DNA of 64,000 bases from Rhyacichthys aspro (GCA_036850595.1 CM072159.1:8579016-8643015), one strand, 5' to 3'; numbered from the stretch's first letter, positions 1 through 12,960 are shown. Numbers and translations: made by a program. The notes: generated from the letters alone by a model not told the origin.

Positions 1-541
1 GCATCTGAAAAATCAGTGACTTTAGCTTTTCATTTCTAAAGTGGAATGAATTGAACTGTAATAAATGGGTCATTTCTGTACAATTCCATCTGGAGAATGA
101 AGTCTTTTAATCCCATCTTTTATTGAAGTCTTTCCCGCTCACTCTCCACTTCTCTCTGTGGTAGTGATTTTCTGCCGGAAACTGATACCAGCTTGCTGTG
201 CTCAATCAAACTGTGCGGAATGGAGGTCGGCCGCTTGATGAACAGGAGTCAATGTTCATGACATCTCTGCACGAAGACTGCATTGCACCATGTAATTCTC
301 CTGCATCTCTTGAACGAAGATATTCCCCTGTTGAATGAAAATGCAGAATCTTGCCTTTGTCATATTTGTATTATATTCAATACATGGTTTTTTTTACATA
401 GATGCTTTTTTTCATCTATTTTTTTTTTTTTTTTTACAAAAAGTATATCCTTAAAGTCAAGTCAAGCCTTAAAGTAAAGTAAGAAAAACAAAATCACTGT
501 TTTTCAGAGTTACTCCTTAAATCCTTCAAAACTTTTCACAA

Positions 542-628
542 GGGCGCCTCAGTGGCTCACCTAGTGATGGCATTCACCTCTCTCACTCCCTGTCTCTCTG
601 ACACTTCATCAAATAAAGGCAAAAAATA
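542..628 (+). repeat. tRNA-type SINE fragment (copy A1)
   Basis: The stretch opens with gggcgcctcagtggctcac, resembling the head of a fish tRNA-derived SINE. It continues through a CT-rich body and ends in tcaaataaaggcaaaaaat, the tail style of these SINEs. It is short and internally deleted, with no clear box B. The same fragment is in A2 near 33578-33664, so the insertion predates the two copies. Family assignment is from memory of fish repeats. Confidence 0.5.
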
Positions 629-2643
629 ATCATCTTAGCTTCTAAGTTTGTCTTTTAGAAAGCTGCTCCAGTTTCTTACATATAAGGGACTCAAAAGTTC
701 TGCTTATGTTTGATGCAGTGTAGACAGTTAATGCAATGTTTTCATCCGGAAAGTGACAGCCATGCAATCAAACTTAATTTAATACCACAAATGTCAGTTT
801 TCAAGATCGTAGGACAGACTAATCTTCATTCTTTTAGTTTTAGAAGTGAGGATTATCTACTGTCCAATCAACAGACTGCAGTGTTTAGCTCCAGGTTTTG
901 GAAAGGGGGCTACTCTGGTGAAATAAAAATGCTTTGAATCCTTTTTGAAAATCGTACTGACCCAACCCATTCTGTACCACTCCAGTGGAAATGAGCATCA
1001 TTTGTTTTACTAACTTTTCGCTAAGTACTCTATAGCTAAAGATTTCTACAAGATAAAAGTTTCAAGAGGAAGATGCACACATCCAAAATTGTCATATGTT
1101 TTAGCCTGACCATGTTGCAATTAATAAATCTTTTATATCCAACTAAAAAGAAATACCTGTATTCATTTGAAATGTTTGAAACACATTGCGTGGACTTGAC
1201 CTAAAAGAAGGATTACATCATGGCCATTCGTTTTTTTGACTTGTTATTTCAGGGCAGCATCGGTTTTTGAGACATTAATGGTCTAGGTCAACTGGGACTG
1301 ACATGATGAAAAAAGATGGCTGCCTAGTGAAGCATTTGTTATTCATAGTACAAAGACTATTGTCCCAGATATGACAAAAAGTTTTCACCACAGACGATCC
1401 AACGAGGCACAGATCCTCTTATCAAACCATCATAATCAAACGAACAAGGACTGAAAAGAATGACGAGGTCTTCAATAAATATCTCATAAGAAGCTCTTTA
1501 CTTGTCACTCTTTACAGCGCAGCAGTCCTTTTGCATCAGAACTGAACAGCATGAGCTACTGTAGTGAGCAGAAATATGATGAATTCACAAACCTCTGGAA
1601 TTCTTATGAAGAGATCAATGTTCACTTTTGCTGTGGTTCCACTGGGTTCACTAGACCTCTGAGGGGGTCAGAGTTTGAAGACTCTTTTTATTCTGAGTAA
1701 ACATTTTGATTATTGTACAGTAGCATTTCTTCTTTTCTCATTTCTGCTTTTTCAAAGCATAAACAGTTCCTTTCTCTAAACTCCTCTAACTTGACCAAAA
1801 GCACTGTATTTACTAAACTTAAAGCAGCAATAGAACCTTCCCTCTACTTCACATCAATTCACTAATGCACAATAAAAACGAATTAGATCAAACCAGAGTT
1901 TAGAGAAATTACCCAATTTTGTTTTCCCCTTGGGTTTGAGTAAAACTGAGAAAAAAACGAATGAGAAAAAACCCAAAACATTGAAGGTAATCTGTAAACC
2001 AACCAGACCAAAGCACCTTATGGAGCCAGGAAGCTCAAAGTTTGCACAAACTAAACGTGATCAAAACCTAAACCATCAGTGAACAACAGGCCTCTGGGGA
2101 CATCTGTGACAAAAACAATACATAGTGAAGGGGCTAGGTCGATGCCTGTTCAAAACACATACTTAGTTGCATGAGTGATTTTTGAGTTAATGCTTATAGT
2201 TTTATTGTAAATTTTGTCCCAAGGATGCGGTTTTCACCAAACAATATTATTCATTAAGGGTAAAATATGAGGTGGAAAGTGAAGCCTCCAGTATATGACT
2301 GAGAGTAGTAGACCCAGTCTTCTGTGACAGCAAGGTTAACTCAGGTTAACTTGGGATGCATCGACAGCTAATTTTGACTTGACTTTGCAAATGTGAAGTT
2401 TCACTGCAATGACTGTCTTAACTGTCAAAAGTTTTACTCTGACTTAAACAACTATGTAGTCTTGTAAACCCAAAAATAATATTTAATTTCTTTCTAACTT
2501 TTCTTTTCAGTTCATGTCCAGCCTGCACTACAGTTGGAGAGTACAGCTTTACTTTCCTGGAAACGTATGGTATCTCCCACAACTTGTCAATGGAAAAGTA
2601 TCGACCCTGCTGCATTAATCGACAGACACTGGTTGTCATTGGT
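629..2643. other. Non-coding stretch, nothing recognised (A1; A2 equivalent 33665-35677)
   Basis: AT-rich sequence with no convincing exon, RNA gene or transposon landmark. Open frames such as the one near 710-937 do not resemble a protein; in A2 the same frame is cut shorter by a single G-to-A change making a stop. Confidence 0.6.
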
Positions 2644-2716
2644 ACTCCGGCTTCCTCCCACATAGGTCTAAAAGTATCCCTATTGAATAAATATGAGAGT
2701 GAATGGTTGTCTGTCA
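2644..2716 (+). repeat. Middle piece of the fish tRNA-headed repeat (copy A1)
   Basis: Contains ggtactccggcttcctccca, then after a degraded stretch gtgaatggttgtctgtc. Both are hallmark pieces of the middle of the abundant fish repeat whose head is seen at 8791 and whose tails are at 58545 and 62436. A minus-strand open frame of about 99 codons over 2418-2717 owes part of its sequence to this relic and is not a gene. Confidence 0.5.
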
Positions 2717-5700
2717 ACGTTCATCTCTAAGTGGCCATTGGAAAACACGGTCTGCAACTGCAGAATTTTGATGAATTAAAGCTCTCCAGATGTGTCAGTC
2801 TCTAAGGTTTGCAACTACCTTTAGCACTGTAAAGTTTGTAGTAGTTGAGCAGTTCAGAGTCAAACATTCAAATGGGCCTACCTATTGGTTTTTACTTTTT
2901 ACTGTTCCAGATGATCTGTCTGACTCATGCCGGGCCTGTGGATCTACAGTTCAGGAGCAACAGTTGAGGAATGGGTAAGACAAATAGATTAGGTCAAACG
3001 TGAGAGATCAGGAAGTGCATGGATGGGTGATCCAACCACTGGGTGGGCTCTGACATTTATTTTTTGTTACAGCTGAATGTGGTAAAGTCCTATTTTGCAC
3101 TTGGGATATTTCAAAACAAACAGCTAAGACTTACATTTGAAACCATATATTGTATCTAGAAAGAATTTCCACTTGTTTGTCTCCCTAACAGATTGATCTT
3201 TCCATATGTAAGGGATAGCTGCACCTTCTTTGTGCAGGATATCCTCCACAGAAAGGGATTTTTTTGTGCAGGTTGCCAGTAGTGAATAGCTTAACCCTCA
3301 GGTCGGATCACAGCAGACCCCTCTAATCCATGGCCTCTGGCAGCAGGCTTCGTGAGAACCTCTTGCCATAAGAACAGTTTCTTCCCCTTCACTGTTAACT
3401 AATGGACAATAAGCTCGAACCTGACCCCCTCGCCCAATAACCCCACACACTTTATCTGTCACGTTGTCTGTATATACTGTATGCTGTAAAAACCAGTGTT
3501 CCATATATGGCCAACCATTCAGGGACTAGGCTATCAACAAGTCTATTTGTTTAATCAAGAAATTAGCCCACCACAAACAGGCCTTTGGACAGCACTTTGT
3601 TTTAATCGTATAGTTATTTTTCCCAACTTTAAGTTACTTTAAAGAGGTTCTTAAAAGCCTAAATAAACATTTAAGTTAAAAATGAAGTTGTATCAAATAA
3701 GCATTTACATTACTGTTAGATGGCGCAATGTTACCAACCAACCAATGTTCTCAACTCATGTGTGTTTGATATTTTATGTTCGTTCTTTTCAACACTACCT
3801 TGGGGCTATTAAAAAAGATTGATCTGTGCCTTAAAGCAAAGGTGGACGAAAACTGGATCTAAAGTACGACCAAACTCATATCAGGTATGAAGCAAGTCTT
3901 AGCTAGGACTAAACCTAGAACTAAAAAGTGTCAGTGTCAATACAGGACTGTACAAGAACTAAACCCACACTAAGCCTGGTCGAAATGAAACTCCTGAGTA
4001 CCATAAGACAGTACCACAGTTTTAGAGGCACTTACACGCATTTATGAACGGTATCTTGGACGTCCCCTTTCACCCTGCAACAATGGAAGCTGTCTCTGGA
4101 TTTGAGTGTTCTGGTCTAGATTAAAAATATATGTCAGCTCCATAAGAGCTTTAGTGACATCCTGGGGTATGTCAATGATTAATGCTAGTGAATTAAAAAG
4201 AATCAGCTCTTGATTGCAAATTTCATATATTGTACATCTAGGGGTGTCCTTTGTGTGGCTCCTAAAAGTTTAGACAGAAGCCTCTGCATAAACTCCAGTC
4301 TGAGTTGTTCCTGCAAAGAAAAAAGGATTACAATGATATATTTTTAAGTAGCATTTCAATAAATATTTACCTCATGTACCATTTAACTCTAAATGAGTCC
4401 CAAACACTGATCCAGGACCAAGACAGCACTCCAAACCACACCTAAACTAGGTCTAAACCAGGACCAAGACAACAAGTAAACGATGTGTACTAGATGAGTA
4501 CTGTGCATAAAATAACTCCCTATCCCCAATATTGTGTCCAACAATGGTTCAGAGCTAAAATACAATAGTCTGCGTAATAGTGTAGCAGACGGGACAGGAG
4601 GTTAGCATATCGGACTGACAGGCTAGCCCTGCCAAAGCAGCCATGGAAGAGGTGCGAAATATAAACAGCATAAACAGTGAGCCTAGGTTGTATGAGCAGA
4701 ACTGGGTCGTGAGTATGTTATAACGACCGAAAGAAAACTTGTTCCGGACCTCATTAACCTTAATGTTACCCTAAAACATTTATTGTTTACGGCAAAATCA
4801 TATTTTACCTGAGTGTCGCTGGGCTGCAGAGACACCATGCCTGTTGCCCTGTGTTCCCAGGATCATGCGTTCAAGGACACGGGGGAGGGAAACGCATTTT
4901 CCCCAGAGTCTCTTAACTAAAAATTATTGCCTGTTAATTGTATTCAGTGTAAAATGCAGCGTTATTATACTTTAAAGTGTATTAAAAGAAATTATAAGTG
5001 AAATTCTTGTTATTTTTCCTGCTCAGTACCTAAATAAGCATGCTGTTTATTTAATGCTCCTTTCCCCTACGCTCCCTGAACGCACAAAGAAGGAGGCCCA
5101 TCCCAGCCTTCATTGAACATGCAGTCACTATAGCAACGGCACGCCCCTCAGCTCTGGTCACGCCCCCCACACAAGAACAGGGTCAAAAATCTGAGTGTGA
5201 AAAAAAAAAATCTGAAACTGTAAAAAATGATTTTGAACCTGAAAAAAATAATTCCTAGAAAAAAAGTTAAGTTGAAATTCATTTTATTATTTTTTAAAGT
5301 TCAATCATATGACTTGGACTTTCAGTTTCAATTTTTTGTTTTTCAGTTTCAAAGATTATGACCCCAATATAGCTCCATAGAGGACCACGTGAATGGACCA
5401 AAAGATCAAAAGATTACTGATCCTTCACATCTACAACAAAAGATATCTGGACATAGTTCTGCAATGGAGGACAATTCTCATTTGTTATGATAGAACCAAG
5501 ACAAGGTCTTAAGGTTTTTATTCTCACTATTACATTTATCACAATATGCTACTAGCTCAGTTTTTGCATAATGCTTGTATAACATCTTTAATGACAGAAA
5601 GATAATGTGTGTCAGGATATAAACGCAAATCTCTGCAGGCACCGTCCTGGATTTTTTTTTTTTGCACCTACACTTTTGTCCAAAATGTTTAATGTGGTTA

Positions 5701-5817
5701 CAGCAGGCTGTCATTACATAACCAGAGGCATCTAAAAATGTTCTATCTACACACAAACTTCAAACACAAAGTTATGAAAAACCTGCTCACACAGTGCAAC
5801 CATGGAAACTGTCAGTT
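2717..5817. other. Non-coding stretch (A1; A2 equivalent 35751-38812)
   Basis: No gene found. Several A1/A2 indels cluster here, including 21 bp present only in A1 (near 3844-3864), a stretch of about 24 bp only in A1 near 4075-4100, and 16 bp present only in A2 (near 36948-36963). From 5180 to 5345 there is a run of A/T tracts with ctgaaac and cagtttca words in inverted orientation, possibly an old repeat. Homopolymers there are consistently longer in A1. Confidence 0.55.
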
Positions 5818-5859
5818 CATTTGATTAGTTTCCACGTCCACGTGGAAACTAATCAAATG
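5818..5859. repeat. 42-bp near-perfect palindrome (copy A1)
   Basis: Two 20-bp arms, 5818-5837 and 5840-5859, are exact reverse complements around a 2-base spacer (cc). The centre reads cacgtccacgtg. As DNA this could extrude a cruciform, and as RNA it would form a 20-bp stem. The loop is too tight for a classical microRNA precursor. No transposon ends or target duplications are evident, so template switching during replication is a plausible origin. The palindrome is unchanged in copy A2. Confidence 0.95.
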
Positions 5860-8790
5860 AGAAAGAAAGAAATATACTCCTTTGCATGGAGGAATGACTG
5901 TGAGCCAATGGCCAAATCACAAGTCCTCATTTACAAAAAAATTCACATTAAGTATTATATTAGGGATTGTAGCCCTAGATGTACATACAATAGAGTTTTG
6001 CTTTTTTTAATGTAGTATTCCTGCAAATGTAATCAACCATAAACATAATACAAATTTGCAAGCAAGCATAAAACATTTTCAACAAAGGTAATTATATTTG
6101 GTTATCCTAAATGCCGTCCAAATCTCTATAAAAGTAAAACCTTCCATATTTTAATGCATATTAGGGTACCTTATTGATATCCAGAATTATTATTGGATAG
6201 ATAGATATTTTTCCAATTCAGAAGGTCAGATACTTTGGATGATCCTATGCACCTTCCCACTTCCGTCAGTGGTCCTTTAGTTTACAGCTGTACGTGTTAG
6301 TGGTGGTTGGCCTATAGAGGGCGATAGGCCACATCCCACCATTTAAAAAAGGATTATGATTAAGTAGAAATTCATATATAACATAGCATAAATTTGCATG
6401 AAGTTACACGATGTGGTACATTTTCATCACCTCCTGCCACTGGGATGCATTGCTATGGTCTAAGGCCCACGTATCTTCCAAAATAACATTAACAGCAAGT
6501 TAAAGTTAAATGACGTCCAATTGCAGCTCTGTCTTTTGTCTGGAAACAATTAATGCAAATAACTGCTAGCTTTGTTTTTGAAAAAGAGAAATAAATAAGC
6601 TTTATTTCCAGATGAAATATGAATGCTTATCACAAGAGTAAGACACTTGATACAATGGGAAGAGTATATTCTTTTCTTTTGACTTCTCATTTGTATCAAA
6701 GGCCGAGAGGTCACCAAATGTCGCAGTACGCTTATGGAATGCTTTGTACATCTTTTGACAATGAAATGAGGCTTTGGTCTGGACCTTTATACATTCTATG
6801 GTCTGGACTTTGGCCCATTGCTAGACATCATTACCTTTTTGCGGCATTGCCAAGTCGAGAGTGAACTGTAATGTCAAAAAATCACTGGTGGAATTTTCTT
6901 CCTGGTGATTACTGATGATAAGGAACTTGAATGAAAGTTGCTATGGGTGTTGATATTATATAGTTTTTTCATGCTACAATGTTGTGAGAATGCACATTGT
7001 GATGCATGGCTTTGGACCTGCAACATTATCCATTTAATAGACCATCCAGGAGTCAGAGAAGTGCACCGTTTTATGCACGTATAGCTCCAAAGCTGGATCA
7101 TCTAACGCCGCTGTAACCTTTCCCCTGTGCCCCTCATCCCTGCTCAAATCAGCTCAGTGAAATTGGTTTTAGACTAACTGCTGTTCTGGGGGTTTGTAGA
7201 TAATGGCAAATGAACATCACATAGAAAGAAAAAAAAAGAAACATGTTTTTTGAAGACTGTGAAAGGTCAGGAAAAGCTTTAATCAGTTAGCACAAATCCA
7301 AACTGAAGATTGAAAAAAGGGGACAATTCCATTATTGTCTTATTATTGTATGAAATTACATAAATATGAGAGCAAGCTTAATGTGTTAAATCTGTAAATA
7401 TTGGTCAACACAACCTCTCATTTATCTTAGGGTCCTGTCTGTTCTTCAAACTGCACTGTGACCTCTGCTGAAAATTGCCCGCCCCTTTAATAAGAAAGTG
7501 CTTGCTAACTAAAACCAGCTCTGAAAGCCTCCGATCAGACTCACATCACCTTCACTTTCCTCAGTGTAATGACCAAGCCTCCTGGCGTCGTTTTGCTGAC
7601 TCTGCAGAACTATTAAGGCTTTGTCCAGGTGAAGTGTGGGGGATGTGGTGTCCCCAGATAGGGACTGATTTACATTCTGCTCCTCAGTGCACTGGTCCCA
7701 GGAGACAGGGCAGACGACGGTCAAACCCAGGGGCCTGTACTTGTTAAATGAATTTTATGATTCATGTCTTTCCTGGTTTCTAGTGTTTATCCCGGCCCAG
7801 TCTCCCTTTTCAATTATATTTAGGCACCATTTTTACAAATCACTGGTAAAAAAAAATAAAAATCTTAAACTGGTAAAGACATAATTTGAAACAAAGTGTA
7901 CACAAGAGTAGCATGTGACAACTCAATAATCAATCAAGACAGACTTATAGGTGTCTATGGAGACTCTTTAGTCTTTTAGGTTAAGAAGATGCTGGCATGT
8001 TGACATAGGTTGAATCCCAATTCATGAAATTGCTTTGGAAACTTCCTAACACCTTAACTTCACAATGACCCGGATTGTCAAGATACCCCCCGATGCTAGT
8101 TTCCTGTCTCAGTAAGAAACCTGCTAACATCTCACTGTTGATCTGATGATGTTGCACAAACCAAGGAACAGTGGTTAGAGAAAAAGACTTAGGATGTTAT
8201 CTTGAATTCTTTTTATATTTTAATTCAGCCTTATCTCCATCAAAGAGACTGTGAAGCCAAAGCTGGTTCTTGACTTTTTTCCTTTGTTGGCAATTCTATT
8301 GTCGTTGGTCAATGGACAATAAGAGGCAAGGGCCACTCAGGATATTTATCAATATTTAAGTTATACATTTGATCTGTATAAATACAAACACATACAAAGT
8401 GTTGTAGGTAGGAAATAACCATTTCCCAAAACAACATCAATTAAAGTTAGCTTTTAAGATTTGGGGACCTTAAACCAAAAAAAAAGAAAAAAATTAATTC
8501 GCTTCAACTGTCCAATAAATGTATTGTATGCTACCACTGTGTTTTGACATGATGTGACCATTAAAAGAAATGTTGTCAAGATGCAACACCAATATACTGT
8601 GAAGATGCAACACCAAAATTGTGTGATTTGATAACAGCAGAAAGAGCAATGGCTGTTAGTCTTTTAACCCAGACTGTTCTACAAGGTAGAAATTTTTCAA
8701 GGGAAAGTAACTAAATCAGTAACTTTATGTTTTGGTTTGAACTAAAAAAAAGGGTGATCACACATACTTACAAATTTATTTTGTGACAAA
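5860..8790. other. Non-coding stretch (A1; A2 equivalent 38855-41780)
   Basis: No gene recognised. A somewhat GC-richer block at 7440-7750 carries overlapping open frames on both strands, with no similarity to a protein I know. Near 8430-8500, A1 has about 60 bp (A-rich) that A2 lacks. Confidence 0.55.
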
Positions 8791-8950
8791 TGGAGTGGTT
8801 AGCGCTCCTGCTGTACTGCAAGAAGATTGTGGGTTCGAACCCCGGGCCGGTCGACCCTCGATCTTTCTGTGAAGAGTCTGCATGTCTCTCCGGGTTTTCC
8901 AACTTCCTCCCACCGTCCAAAGACATGCATGCATAAGTGAATTGGTGACA
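8791..8950 (+). repeat. tRNA-headed SINE-like repeat, 5' part (copy A1)
   Basis: Begins gtggttagcgctcctgctg (box A-like), followed by gggttcgaaccccgg (box B-like). The following body contains tctgcatgtctctccgggtt, then ttcctcccaccgtccaaaga and catgcatgc, ending in gtgaattggtgaca. This order is typical of a very common teleost repeat with a tRNA-like pol III promoter head. Its normal 3' part is missing here. It is not a functional tRNA gene because no acceptor stem closes. Confidence 0.7.
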
Positions 8951-9045
8951 GAAATGCTTCTTGATATTTTAGAGTGTAGATGTGTGGTTTACCAAATGTC
9001 ATCATTTTTGTTTAGTGATCATTTATTCTGTCAAACCAACTCTTT

Positions 9046-10077
9046 GGCCGTTTCTCAATTCCTAGTATGCAGACTCCGGACTTGTGTACTTGGAGGTACA
9101 GACTTGTGGGAACAGACTCGGAGAATGGACTTGAGGAGAACGCGAGGACGGACTTCCCTTTTTTTCCATATTGGAACGAGGTGTACTTGATGACATTACA
9201 GCTCTTAGGTGCGCACCATTGATGGAAGCTTTATTTGCGCACCTAGCTCATAGGCCTAAGCTTGTTATTGTGATTTGTTTGTAGCCTAAATAGTAAATTA
9301 AACATAACATAATCAAACTTATGATACATATATTAATGCAATGTATATAATAATAAATAAATATAATTAAGTCAAATATAAGTCATTATATGACTATAGT
9401 TTTATTAGAGAAGTGACATTTCCTTTGTTCTAAGTTGTGGATATTTAAAAATATATATGTGCACTTCATAAATCCTGTTTAAAAAGTGTCTCAAAATGGC
9501 TCAATTGTGTTTTGTTCAGAAATTGGTATATACTGGCTGTAAGAACCACAAAAAAAAAAAAAAAGTGTTACCAGTGTGATTCTGAGTGCAGCCTCACAGT
9601 GGCTATAGTGACAGTGATTATGTTACCAGTGTTACTGACAATCAACTGTACACATTTTTAGTGAGGCCATTTTTAATGTAGCCTACACAAACTGAAGGAA
9701 CAAAAAAAAATTAATATATCACATTTTATCAACAAATTTTGATTCTAAACTGGTACATTGGTTAAGATCATTATTCACTGTACCACGAGCCTAATATTCT
9801 ACATTAAATGTAAAGTTTGAAAGATACAGCTGTGTGTCATTTTCAAATCCATGCGGCTTCGAACTGCATGCTGGGATTTATACCTGCCCGAGTATGCACA
9901 AGTCTCCTCTGATGCATCCCAGGTAAAACGGGCGGAGCAAGAACACATCCGGGGAATTAGAGCGGACTCGCCGAGAAGCGCACTTTGAATTGGAACAGGA
10001 CTTGGGCTGCGGCAGATGACGTTTCACAAGTCCACGAGAACACAAGTCCACAGAAGTACGCATATTGAGAAACGGCC
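9046..10077. mobile_element. Harbinger-like nonautonomous DNA transposon, private to copy A1
   Basis: The element is 1032 bp, bounded by 14-bp perfect terminal inverted repeats (ggccgtttctcaat at the left, attgagaaacggcc at the right), with looser similarity further in (gacttgtg words). It is flanked by a 3-bp duplication, ttt at 9043-9045 and 10078-10080. Copy A2 has the intact empty site at about 42041-42048, which fixes the boundaries to within the repeated ttt. A 3-bp duplication and TIRs starting GG fit PIF/Harbinger, but family assignment is inferred. No transposase frame is present. It landed inside the minus-strand LINE reverse transcriptase relic. Confidence 0.88.
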
Positions 10078-10640
10078 TTTAACTTGTTCATCTCATTTGT
10101 AACTTCCCCTAACAGTTCTTTTAAATTCTCCCCAGAACAAAAAATGTCAGTGTCATCATTTAATAACACCAAGTTCATTATCTCTGACACCCTGCAAAAA
10201 TCATTAATATACAGAATAAACAATTTTGGTCCCAAGACTGTGCCGGTAGGACACCACACGCAACATCCAAACATGATGAACAAACATCACCCAGCTTAAC
10301 ACGCTGCTGTCTTTTCTGTAGATAACTTTTAATCCAGTGTAACACTATGCCTCTGATGCCATATCTTTGTAGTTTTTTTAGTAATATATTGTGGTTGATT
10401 GTGTTGAACGTTTTTTTAATGTCAATAAATCTATCAATGCAAATATCTACTGCTCAAGAGCATTTGTAACTTCTGTAGTTGCTTTATTAATTGCTTGTGA
10501 TGTTGACTGATTTGACAGGCCTGTGGTTGGTGAAGTTCCCAACTTTGTACACAATTACTTTAGCTATTTTCAACATTTTCATTTTGGCAATGAACCAGTT
10601 TGAAATGAGAAGTAATAGATTTATGGTAAGTTTTGAACTC
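10078..10640 (-). pseudogene. Non-LTR retrotransposon (LINE) reverse transcriptase fragment (copy A1)
   Basis: Read on the minus strand, frames give pieces of a LINE reverse transcriptase in the right order. Near 10560-10500 is a KVI..YK..NFTNHRPV block, and near 10420-10370 a FIDIKKTFNTINHNIL block. Then come LLKKLQRYGIRGIV and HWIKSYLQKRQQ, and finally GTVLGPKLFILYINDF followed by LVLLNDDTDIFCSG. The catalytic (Y/F)ADD motif has become LNDD. Frameshifts and stops separate the blocks. The fragment stops at NEMNKLK where the 9046-10077 element is inserted; A2 keeps the following residues. Clade is uncertain (CR1/Rex-like or related). Confidence 0.8.
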
Positions 10641-12436
10641 CTTAAATGACCACTTCAATGATTACTATATCAATTCCAATAGAATCAGTAAACTTCTTGT
10701 TCTTACATTTTAACCAATGTCCAATATTTTCTTTTTATTCACTGCATTCAGAAACATTAAGTTGTAGGTTCATTCATATTATTTTCAATCGTTCCTTGAT
10801 CAGTGATTTTTCTCGCATTGTCAGCTCCCACACTTACTAAAAATGATTTAACTTGTCGGCCATTTAATTCCTGTAACAGATTACATTATCCTTATCAATA
10901 AAATTATCAGGAACAATGGCAGCCAAGGTTAAAATTAATTCATATTAACATGTTGCAAAAAGCATTAAAAGACCAAAGACAGCACATTTTTCTGGATGAC
11001 CCTGTTGAAGTACATTACAAAATAACACAGATATAAGAACGATTCTTGAAGTAAACTGAACTGAGATTAAAGATGCTCTGAACAGTAAGACATTATGGGA
11101 CAGTTGCAGTGGTTGCCTGCAGCAGTAAAGTGTTTAGTTAGAACAGAATTTCTTGATAAACGATTCTTTAGGAGGTACTTCTGTTGTTCTCAGTTGAATG
11201 TATTTACTCTGCAGCAATTAAATGAAAATATCAGTGTCACTGATACATTTACTTTTAACTCGACAGCATTTCTGCAGATGTGGAGATCTTAAATACGTGT
11301 GCGTCTATTTAGCCTGCAGCGTTAGTGAGGTCGGCCCCTTGCGTCTGGTGATGACTCTGCTTATGTATTTTATTCAGAGTTATTGATAGTGTAAAGGTCA
11401 TGACATGTGCATACCTTCAGTTCTTCAAATCTAAACAGCACCAAGGCTATAAAAATGTACTTTTGTTTGGTAGTAAACACTCTATTTAATCCTAGTCACC
11501 CTCATTCCTGCCGAAAGAAAAGGATCATTCATTCATTTTCATTTAGGTCAAAGCAAGGTACAGCAATTTATTTGCATTAAAAAAAAATTCAGACACAACA
11601 AATTCAGGAGATAAAAAACACCTGTTTTGACAGCTGTGAAAGAAACCTTTAAAACTGCAGTTTCAAGTCAAGGGCAGACTTAACACTTGAGTGTTGTTTC
11701 TTCAAGTTGTACTCCAGGATTTTCTCAGTTGGGTTGTATTTGATAAGTGTACTGATCTATTGAACTGGAGAGATCAAAACTGCTGTCGAACACACGCTAT
11801 TGTCCAACTTAACCTTCATCTAAAGGTAAAATAATGTATTTCAAAGAGGCATGTACAGCATTCATCTAAACATTTTTCCCTGCTTGTTGTGCACACAAAT
11901 GTACTACACGTATTGTATCATTGTAAAGGAAGGACAAGGGCACATTTGTTCATTTTGTAGTGTTTCAGATAAAAGCCTCTCTATATGAGAGGAATTCAAG
12001 CGGACCTTAGGAGAAACCATAGTGAAGACTCACAAGAAAACAACAAGGGCAACACCTGAATAGACATGTTTATGTCTCTGAGGATCCTCTAAATATTTGA
12101 AGAATTGCTGTAACAGGAAGCGACACTGTTGTCTTCACTATCTGGAGCTGTGTTTGTACTGTAAGTGTATCTGAGGTGGAAGTAAAAGAAACTGGAATTA
12201 AAGGTCTCTAAAGAAACATTAATTAGTGGTGACACAGAGAAAATGTCTTTTCTTTCCATCCATTTAAGAGTGGGAACCCTGCTAAAGGTCTCAGATGTGG
12301 AGGAAGACCAAATGTAAGATAAAAAGTAAAATAACATGGACAGTTGTTCAATAAGGGTTGTGACTTGAGAACTACTCAACACATTTTCAACACTTATGTA
12401 GTTTTCTTGTTGGAAAAATCAATGAGTTACTTAATT
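10641..12436. other. Non-coding stretch (A1; A2 equivalent 42596-44378)
   Basis: The first few hundred bases may be further decayed LINE sequence, since the minus strand looks like eroded flanking retrotransposon, but I cannot prove it. The rest is AT-rich with no gene. A1 has 16 bp near 10758-10773 that A2 lacks. Confidence 0.5.
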
Positions 12437-12960
12437 CAATATCAATTCATTTGTATTTGTATAGCCCAGTATCACAACCACAATTGCCTCAAAGGGCTTC
12501 ACAAAAACAAAAGACAGTAAATATACAAACAGGTTGAACTAGAAAACATCCCTGTCCTTAGACCCTCCATCAGGGTGAAGAAAACTAAAAAAAAACAAAA
12601 AAAAACCCTGGCATGGGAAAAAGAGAAACCTCAGGAAGAACCACAGAGAGGATCCACTCCCAGGACGGACACTCAATAGTGCAATAGCTGTTTCCAGGAC
12701 AGACAGTCCATTATATGTGCAATGAATGATAGCAGGAACAGTTTATCTTAACAGGATCGCAGATGGGCCACAGCTAAGGTCCAGTCATCACTGGGACGTC
12801 TAACAGCAGCCAGACATGTGGAAAGAGTGGGACAGAGGGACAACTTGTGAACAGCAAAGAACTAAGCAGAAATGTATAATAATACTGTAATAAGAGTGAA
12901 GTGAGACAGAGCCAGAGGATAGAAGCTCAGTGTGTCAATCCTTCTTCATCATATAGGCCA
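12437..12960. repeat. Percomorph-type interspersed repeat (copy A1)
   Basis: Landmarks in order are ttgtatagcccagtatcac, cctcaaagggcttcacaa, catccctgtccttagaccct, gagaaacctcaggaagaacc, ggatccactcccaggacgga and gggacgtctaacagcagcca. These words recur genome-wide in spiny-rayed fishes as one old repeat family that I cannot assign to a class. No coding potential is visible. It contains the target site that is occupied in A2. Confidence 0.65.

Noticed and set aside
2418..2717. A 99-codon minus-strand open frame retained in both copies
   Set aside because: It starts at TTG, overlaps a relic of the tRNA-headed fish repeat (2644-2716), and resembles no protein I know. Being open in both copies only reflects the recent duplication.
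5818..5859. A microRNA precursor
   Set aside because: The loop is only two bases and the stem perfect and short, unlike a pre-miRNA hairpin.
7440..7750. A coding exon in the GC-richer block with frames on both strands
   Set aside because: No convincing splice sites or known protein similarity, and frames overlap on opposite strands as expected by chance.
8791..8870. A functional tRNA gene, from the box A and box B-like words
   Set aside because: No acceptor stem or anticodon arm can be closed, and the sequence runs into a typical SINE-like body, so it is a tRNA-derived repeat head.
11095..11292. A plus-strand phrase LQWLPAAVK resembling the LHWLPV region of LINE proteins
   Set aside because: Too short, and on the opposite strand to the neighbouring LINE relic. 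It could be chance.
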